Below are positions 6,467-9,727 of a DNA stretch of 9,727 nt, piece by piece; the stretch's first letter is position 1; the number at the start of each line of letters is the position of its first letter. The stretch lies in the NCBI GenBank assembly GCA_030671225.1, contig DAOVAE010000025.1, forward strand, positions 1 to 9,727, in the 5' to 3' direction. The stretch comes from Desulfobacteraceae bacterium. Lineage in GTDB: Bacteria > Desulfobacterota > Desulfobacteria > Desulfobacterales > UBA11574. Below the pieces are notes generated by a model. That model was not told the DNA's origin, did not search any database, and was given only the letters and a program-made list of their open reading frames with translations. The translations under genes were made by a program, and so were the position numbers.

Positions 6467-6530
6467 ATTTCATAAAATTATTTTAACATATCAACAAGAT
6501 GAGATCAAAAGAACCGCAAGGAAAGCATTT

Positions 6531-6686
6531 ATGAAAAAAGCGATTATTAGATGCCCTAAAGATCCAAAAATGCAATATTATCGAGAAGTTTGCCAAGATA
6601 TTTTTCGGAAAGGGGACATACGCAATTGGTGTAAAAACTGTGAGCTTTTTCAGGACCGGAAAAAGGCCGCCGGAGAGACTCAGTAG
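6531..6686 (+). CDS. 51-residue Cys-rich microprotein (four-Cys zinc-ribbon-like)
   Basis: The 51-aa product has cysteines at 8, 21, 34 and 37 (C-x12-C-x12-C-x2-C), a basic surface and an acidic/basic tail. This suggests one zinc or iron site but matches no named family I can place. The start is the ATG at 6531-6533, with AAGGAAA 6 nt upstream; the frame continues back to 6438 without another plausible ribosome binding site, and that extension would overlap the promoter. It is followed by a second four-Cys microprotein of different spacing at 6809, so the two may be functionally related. No signal peptide; cytoplasmic. Role unknown. Confidence 0.7.
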   Translation: MKKAIIRCPKDPKMQYYREVCQDIFRKGDIRNWCKNCELFQDRKKAAGETQ

Positions 6687-6778
6687 CTCTACCGTCATGT
6701 TTATAACAAGATTAAATAATATTTCAGACAGGCTGACAGATCGTGTATGCTTGAGCTGTGCAAGGGATGGTTTTTCAT

Positions 6779-6784
6779 TATAAT
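6779..6784 (+). promoter_or_regulatory. Possible -10 box of the second Cys-rich microprotein
   Basis: A perfect TATAAT lies 25 bp before the ATG at 6809, giving a leader of about 18 nt just long enough for the Shine-Dalgarno. No good -35 is found at 16-18 nt, so it may need an activator or may be chance. Confidence 0.35.
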
Positions 6785-6808
6785 ATCAGAACCATAAAGG
6801 AGGGTATT

Positions 6809-6997
6809 ATGATTTATTCTCCATGCGCAAATTGTCATAAGAAAAATCAACCTAAAGAAAGGTGTGCCAAAGATTGTAAAATATTACACGCCATACAAAT
6901 TTACCAGGCCACAAATGAAAGAGAGAGTATTTTTCCTGCCATAGATTATGCCGAAGAAGGGCGCTTTTATTTAAACAATATAGAATTGTTGAAATGA
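6809..6997 (+). CDS. 62-residue Cys-rich microprotein (CxxC-x9-CxxxC)
   Basis: The 62-aa product has MIYSPCANCHKKNQ at its start with Cys6, Cys9, Cys19 and Cys23, followed by a helix (ILHAIQIYQAT) and an acidic C-terminal half. It resembles small four-Cys proteins often seen in Desulfobacterota, which I know only as uncharacterised. AAAGGAGGG stands 4 nt before the ATG at 6809-6811, a near-perfect ribosome binding site that settles the start; the frame upstream to 6758 has none. It lies between the other Cys-rich gene and the CBS-ACT gene on the same strand, 82 bp before the latter. Probably binds zinc or iron; role unknown. Confidence 0.78.
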   Translation: MIYSPCANCHKKNQPKERCAKDCKILHAIQIYQATNERESIFPAIDYAEEGRFYLNNIELLK

Positions 6998-7003
6998 TTG
7001 TTC

Positions 7004-7032
7004 TTGCCCGCCACGCTCAATAATAGTATAAG
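7004..7032 (+). promoter_or_regulatory. Likely promoter of the CBS-ACT gene
   Basis: TTGCCC (7004-7009), 17-nt spacer, TATAAG (7027-7032), a 5/6 -10 with a modest -35. The leader would be about 41 nt. Consensus-based only. Confidence 0.45.
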
Positions 7033-7079
7033 TTTTTTCTTGCTCGATCTTTTTTCATCATGCAAAGGAGGTAACCCCA

Positions 7080-7754
7080 ATGTACGTTGGTCGTATTATG
7101 CATACACACATTGTAACAATTCCCCCTGCAACCCCTCTGATAAAAGCCAAGGATATCATCGCCGAAAAACGGATCAACCATCTTTTGGTAGTAGACAAAA
7201 ATGGGGAACTCATCGGGCTTGTCTCGGACAGAGACGTTAAGCAGAGCTGGGCATCTCCAGCCACAACCCTCAGCGTCCACGAGTTGAACTATCTGTTGTC
7301 ACAAATGACCGTTGAAACGATCATGGTAAAAAAGATCATTTCCATATCGCCCGGTACAACCATTGAACGTGCGGCCCGCATCATGCAGGAAAACAGGATC
7401 AGCGCTCTGCCGGTAATGGAAGGGGGAAAGCTCGTAGGGATTATTACAACCACTGATGTTATGGAGGTGCTGCTGCGCGCTATCGGCTTTGGCGAGGGGA
7501 GTACAAGGTTTATCGTTTTGGTTGAGGATCGGATCGGTGTGTTGTCTGAGGTGGCACAACTCCTTAAAGAACATCAAGTCAATATCCGGAGCTTGGTTAC
7601 CTGGCCGGAGAAAAAATATCCTGGCATCTATCAGCTCGTCATGAGGGTGGCCGCTGAAGATGGGGAAAAAGCGATTTCTGTGTTAGGTGATGGCGGTTTC
7701 AAAGTACTGACAGAATATGTTCAGGATTTGACCCCATACCTGCCAAACCCATAG
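7080..7754 (+). CDS. acuB: CBS-CBS-ACT domain protein, AcuB type
   Basis: This 224-aa protein has two tandem CBS domains (about 1-57 and 75-133) and a C-terminal ACT domain (about 142-212, RFIVLVEDRIGVLSEVAQLL). Typical CBS marks are HLLVVDKNGELIGLVSDRD and ISALPVMEGGKLVGIITTTD. CBS pairs bind adenine nucleotides and ACT domains bind small ligands, usually amino acids, so it is probably an energy/amino-acid sensor. The name AcuB comes from the Bacillus acetoin cluster, where its role is poorly defined; no acuA, acuC or acetoin genes are in view, so the name marks the architecture only. The start is fixed by AAAGGAGGT 7 nt upstream. It converges with the kamA-type gene, with 32 bp between stop codons. 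Cytoplasmic. Confidence 0.9.
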   Translation: MYVGRIMHTHIVTIPPATPLIKAKDIIAEKRINHLLVVDKNGELIGLVSDRDVKQSWASPATTLSVHELNYLLSQMTVETIMVKKIISISPGTTIERAARIMQENRISALPVMEGGKLVGIITTTDVMEVLLRAIGFGEGSTRFIVLVEDRIGVLSEVAQLLKEHQVNIRSLVTWPEKKYPGIYQLVMRVAAEDGEKAISVLGDGGFKVLTEYVQDLTPYLPNP

Positions 7755-7770
7755 CCCGAATTTTTTATGA

Positions 7771-7801
7771 AATATTCAGGTTAGTGCTATTCTGGAATAT
7801 T
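7771..7801. terminator. AT-rich hairpin between convergent acuB and kamA-type genes
   Basis: AATATTCAG (7771-7779) can pair with CTGGAATATT (7792-7801) with one bulged G and a 12-nt loop. It overlaps the last codons of the kamA-type gene. The stem is AT-rich and no clear U-tract follows on either strand, so it is at best a weak bidirectional terminator. Confidence 0.3.
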
Positions 7802-8860
7802 CGGCCACGTGGTGTAAATCCCCTGATAATTTCTTAGTTTATATTCTTTTACATTCTTATCAACAATGTAATAATCCGGCATCAAGGGAATTTTGCCGAT
7901 ATTAGTTGCAATGACATACATAGGCTGGGCAAGACCTGTTGTGTGGCCACGCAGCGCATCTCGAATGAGCTCAGCACCCTTTTCAACCGGTGTGCGGAAA
8001 TGATCGATGCCGGGCGCCGGTTCACAGTAAAAGACATAATAAGGCCGGATACGAACCGCCAAAAGCTTTTGATGCAGCTTCCTGAAAGTCTCCACATCAT
8101 CATTGATCCCTTTTAAAAGAACAGCCTGATTACCCACATTTACCCCGCAAGATAGAAGATCGAAAACAGCCTTTGCCGTCTTGTCCGTAATTTCTTGGGG
8201 GTGATTACACTGAGTATTCACCCAGATTGGTACCCGGTGATAGACGCTCAGGATCTTTTTTAGACCGTCGGTGATTCGATGGGGCAGAACAATTGGCGTG
8301 CGTGTACCAAAACGGATCATCTCTATATGGGGGACTTCGCGCAGCTTGCGAATTAGATATTCAATTTTGTCATCTGAGAGGATGAAAGGGTCTCCGCCGG
8401 TAATGAGAATGTCCCTAATTTCCTCATGCTCACTGATCCATTCTATCCCTTCTTCAAAATCAAAGCGAAGCTTGAGATCACGGTCAACCACGAGTTCTTT
8501 ACGAAAACAGTGACGGCAATAGTTTGCACAGATATCAGTAACTGTAAAAGCTATTCGGTCATGGTACTGCCTGGCAATACAGTCGGGTCTAACCTCATCG
8601 GTGTCTCGGTTTTCTTTCCAGATCAGATAGTTGGGCATTCCATATCTGTTCTCCGTTTCTTTCATAGATGGAATGACCTGTTTGCGTATTGGACAATCAG
8701 GATTGTTCGGATCCATCAAAGAAGCAAAATAGGGGGTCGTCCCCCATGTGGTGTTGAGAGTATTTATGGCCTTCTCTTCTTCCGGGGTGACCTTAATAAG
8801 CGCCTTCAAACTATCGAGGGTATTGACACTGTTTTGGAGTTGTTCAACCCACTCTTCCAT
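7787..8860 (-). CDS. KamA-family radical SAM amino acid 2,3-aminomutase, substrate uncertain
   Basis: This 357-aa enzyme belongs to the lysine 2,3-aminomutase family, which uses a [4Fe-4S] cluster, SAM and PLP to move an amino group from C2 to C3. The cluster ligands are Cys111-x3-Cys115-x2-Cys118 (CANYCRHC), ITGGDP (153-158) is the SAM-contact loop, and Lys323 in GKIPLMP matches the PLP lysine (Lys337 of the clostridial enzyme). It is shorter than the about 416-aa lysine enzyme. The two aspartates that hold the lysine side chain (293 and 330) correspond to Glu280 (YCEPAPG) and, in a loop two residues shorter, Ala318 (VIATNIGK). They also do not match the Lys/Asn pair I recall for glutamate 2,3-aminomutase, so the substrate is open. 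AGGAGG lies 8 nt before ATG and overlaps the stop of the upstream GS-like gene, so the two are translationally coupled. No acetyltransferase (ablB) follows. Confidence 0.9.
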   Translation of the reverse strand: MEEWVEQLQNSVNTLDSLKALIKVTPEEEKAINTLNTTWGTTPYFASLMDPNNPDCPIRKQVIPSMKETENRYGMPNYLIWKENRDTDEVRPDCIARQYHDRIAFTVTDICANYCRHCFRKELVVDRDLKLRFDFEEGIEWISEHEEIRDILITGGDPFILSDDKIEYLIRKLREVPHIEMIRFGTRTPIVLPHRITDGLKKILSVYHRVPIWVNTQCNHPQEITDKTAKAVFDLLSCGVNVGNQAVLLKGINDDVETFRKLHQKLLAVRIRPYYVFYCEPAPGIDHFRTPVEKGAELIRDALRGHTTGLAQPMYVIATNIGKIPLMPDYYIVDKNVKEYKLRNYQGIYTTWPNIPE

Positions 8861-8872
8861 TATATGTTCCTC

Positions 8873-9727
8873 CTATATGCTCAGATATTTATTGAGTTCT
8901 CTTGGGGTAATATGGACTCTGTGATCTTCCCAGTCATTTATTTTAAGGGACATGTAAGTATTATAAATCCGCTCCCCCAAAACTTCTTTTAGAAATTTGC
9001 TCCTTTCGGCTTCAACCAAAGCCTCGTACATGCTTTTAGGTAAAAACCGTCTGTCCCAGACGCGGTATTTATATTTCCTTCTATAGGTGCTCCCGATATC
9101 AGGCCGGCCGCAATCGAGATCTTCTTTTATGCCATAAAGTCCCATGTAAATTAATACTGCCATCTGAAGATACGGATTGCCGGCCGGATCAGGGTTTCTC
9201 AGCTCGATTCGCGTGTTATTTGGGTTATGAGTATACGGTATCCTGACCATTGAGCTTCTGTTTTTAAAACCCCAGCCTCTGACAACGGGCGCTTCCTTGT
9301 CCAGCACGTACGCTTTGTATGAATTGAATGTCGAAGCCATGATTATGGAGGTTTCCCTGGCATATTTCAATATACCGCCGATAAATTTTTTGCCGATATT
9401 GCTGATATTATCTTCGCTATCTGAATCATAAAACAAATTCTTCCCATCCAAATCCTGCATGGAAATGTGCAGATGAAAGGCATTTCTATTTAAATCGTCA
9501 AATGGTTTGGGCATGAAAGTTGCGTGATAGCCGAACTCCTCAGCAACTTTTTGAGTTATGTAGTTAAAAAGCACGGTTCTGTCAGCAGCGGTCAAGGGAT
9601 CTGCGCACTCAAGGTTAATTTCATGTTGTGAAGGCGTAACCTCATGATGTGCTTTCTCAAATTGTATTCCGCATTCTTTAAGTATTGCAATAATCCTGTT
9701 CCGTACCAGTTCTCCCTTATCATGGGG
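8873..9727 (-). CDS. Divergent glutamine-synthetase-family enzyme (C-terminal 284 residues, partial)
   Basis: The frame is open to the right edge, so roughly the first 150 residues are missing. It aligns without gaps to E. coli GlnA over key blocks: HHEV...QHE (metal Glu29 and Glu36, counted from the edge), FMPKPF...FHLHIS (His85 = His269), EAP (Glu145 = flap Glu327), NRSSMVRIP (Arg157 = Arg339), RIELRNPDPAGNPYLQ (Glu175, Arg177 = Glu357, Arg359). Two substrate elements are altered: Arg321 (SYKRLVPGYEAP) is Ala139 in SYKAYVLDKEAP, and the NGSGMH loop reads NRNAFH, so Gly265 becomes Arg81. The adenylylation motif NLYDLPPE is absent, replaced by a basic stretch. The fold should activate a carboxylate with ATP and join it to ammonia or an amine, but the acid is probably not plain L-glutamate. 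It is the upstream member of a coupled pair with the KamA-type aminomutase (12 bp gap). Confidence 0.9.
   Translation of the reverse strand, partial: PHDKGELVRNRIIAILKECGIQFEKAHHEVTPSQHEINLECADPLTAADRTVLFNYITQKVAEEFGYHATFMPKPFDDLNRNAFHLHISMQDLDGKNLFYDSDSEDNISNIGKKFIGGILKYARETSIIMASTFNSYKAYVLDKEAPVVRGWGFKNRSSMVRIPYTHNPNNTRIELRNPDPAGNPYLQMAVLIYMGLYGIKEDLDCGRPDIGSTYRRKYKYRVWDRRFLPKSMYEALVEAERSKFLKEVLGERIYNTYMSLKINDWEDHRVHITPRELNKYLSI

Larger units (their letters stand above)
6066..6530. other. AT-rich non-coding divergent region
   Basis: This gap of about 465 bp separates the lipoprotein gene (minus) from the first Cys-rich microprotein (plus). From about 6320 to 6420 it is nearly pure A/T, like an UP-element or curved DNA ahead of the plus-strand promoter. 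A 12-bp palindrome TTTTTCGAAAAA lies at 6200-6211, followed at once by AGTTAATGCAG (6212-6222), also found at 4641-4651. I see no gene here; plus-strand frames beginning near 6438 lack a ribosome binding site until 6531. Confidence 0.65.

Noticed and set aside
6438..6530. Upstream extension of the first Cys-rich microprotein
   Set aside because: It overlaps the predicted promoter, lacks a ribosome binding site, and the Cys motif begins only after the ATG at 6531.
8426..8992. Plus-strand open frame of 188 codons
   Set aside because: Antisense to the kamA-type and GS-like genes; no family features and no ribosome binding site of note.

Overview
The window looks like a chromosomal segment of an anaerobic, mesophilic Desulfobacterota (sulfate-reducer type) bacterium. 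I infer this from moderate-to-low GC by eye, a molybdenum-cofactor gene (mobB), a KamA-type radical SAM aminomutase, a zinc-ribbon PilZ protein, small Cys-rich proteins of the kind common in that phylum, and a small transposon-derived element with GAGACCTTTGCAAAACG ends. No phage, CRISPR, rRNA or tRNA genes were seen. The lineage is not proven from sequence alone.

Layout. (1) 1-2486, minus strand: a two-gene operon with a fused class II aldolase/short-chain dehydrogenase (656 aa) followed by an LsrF-type thiolase/aldolase that runs off the left edge. (2) 2487-2741: a divergent promoter region with two good sigma70-type promoters back to back. (3) 2742-3356, plus strand: mobB and a 29-residue membrane microprotein with its own ribosome binding site. 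(4) 3441-3609: a 159-bp MITE with perfect 17-bp inverted ends and a 5-bp target duplication. (5) 3633-5144, minus strand: a TPR-like protein of unknown role behind a zinc-ribbon PilZ (c-di-GMP-type) protein. (6) 5385-6065, minus strand: a single-domain MCE/MlaD lipoprotein with a long charged coiled-coil tail. (7) 6066-6530: AT-rich non-coding region with divergent promoters and a possible operator. (8) 6531-7754, plus strand: two Cys-rich microproteins and a CBS-CBS-ACT (AcuB-type) sensor protein. (9) 7787-9727, minus strand: a glutamine-synthetase-family enzyme (partial, runs off the right edge) tightly coupled to a KamA-family radical SAM aminomutase.

How genes may work together. The aldolase/SDR and LsrF-type enzyme probably split a phosphorylated deoxy-sugar or diketone into dihydroxyacetone phosphate and a two- or three-carbon fragment. 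The most interesting unit is the last one. The GS-like enzyme keeps metal and nucleotide residues but has lost the arginine that grips the alpha-carboxylate of glutamate (E. coli Arg321 is Ala here), and its GSGM loop reads RNAF. Its partner aminomutase keeps the CxxxCxxC cluster and the PLP lysine but has changed both aspartates that recognise lysine. Together they suggest a two-step route to an unusual beta-amino-acid amide, for example a beta-glutamine-like osmolyte, or another ligated beta-amino acid. The pairing and residue changes are read directly from the sequence; the product is inference.
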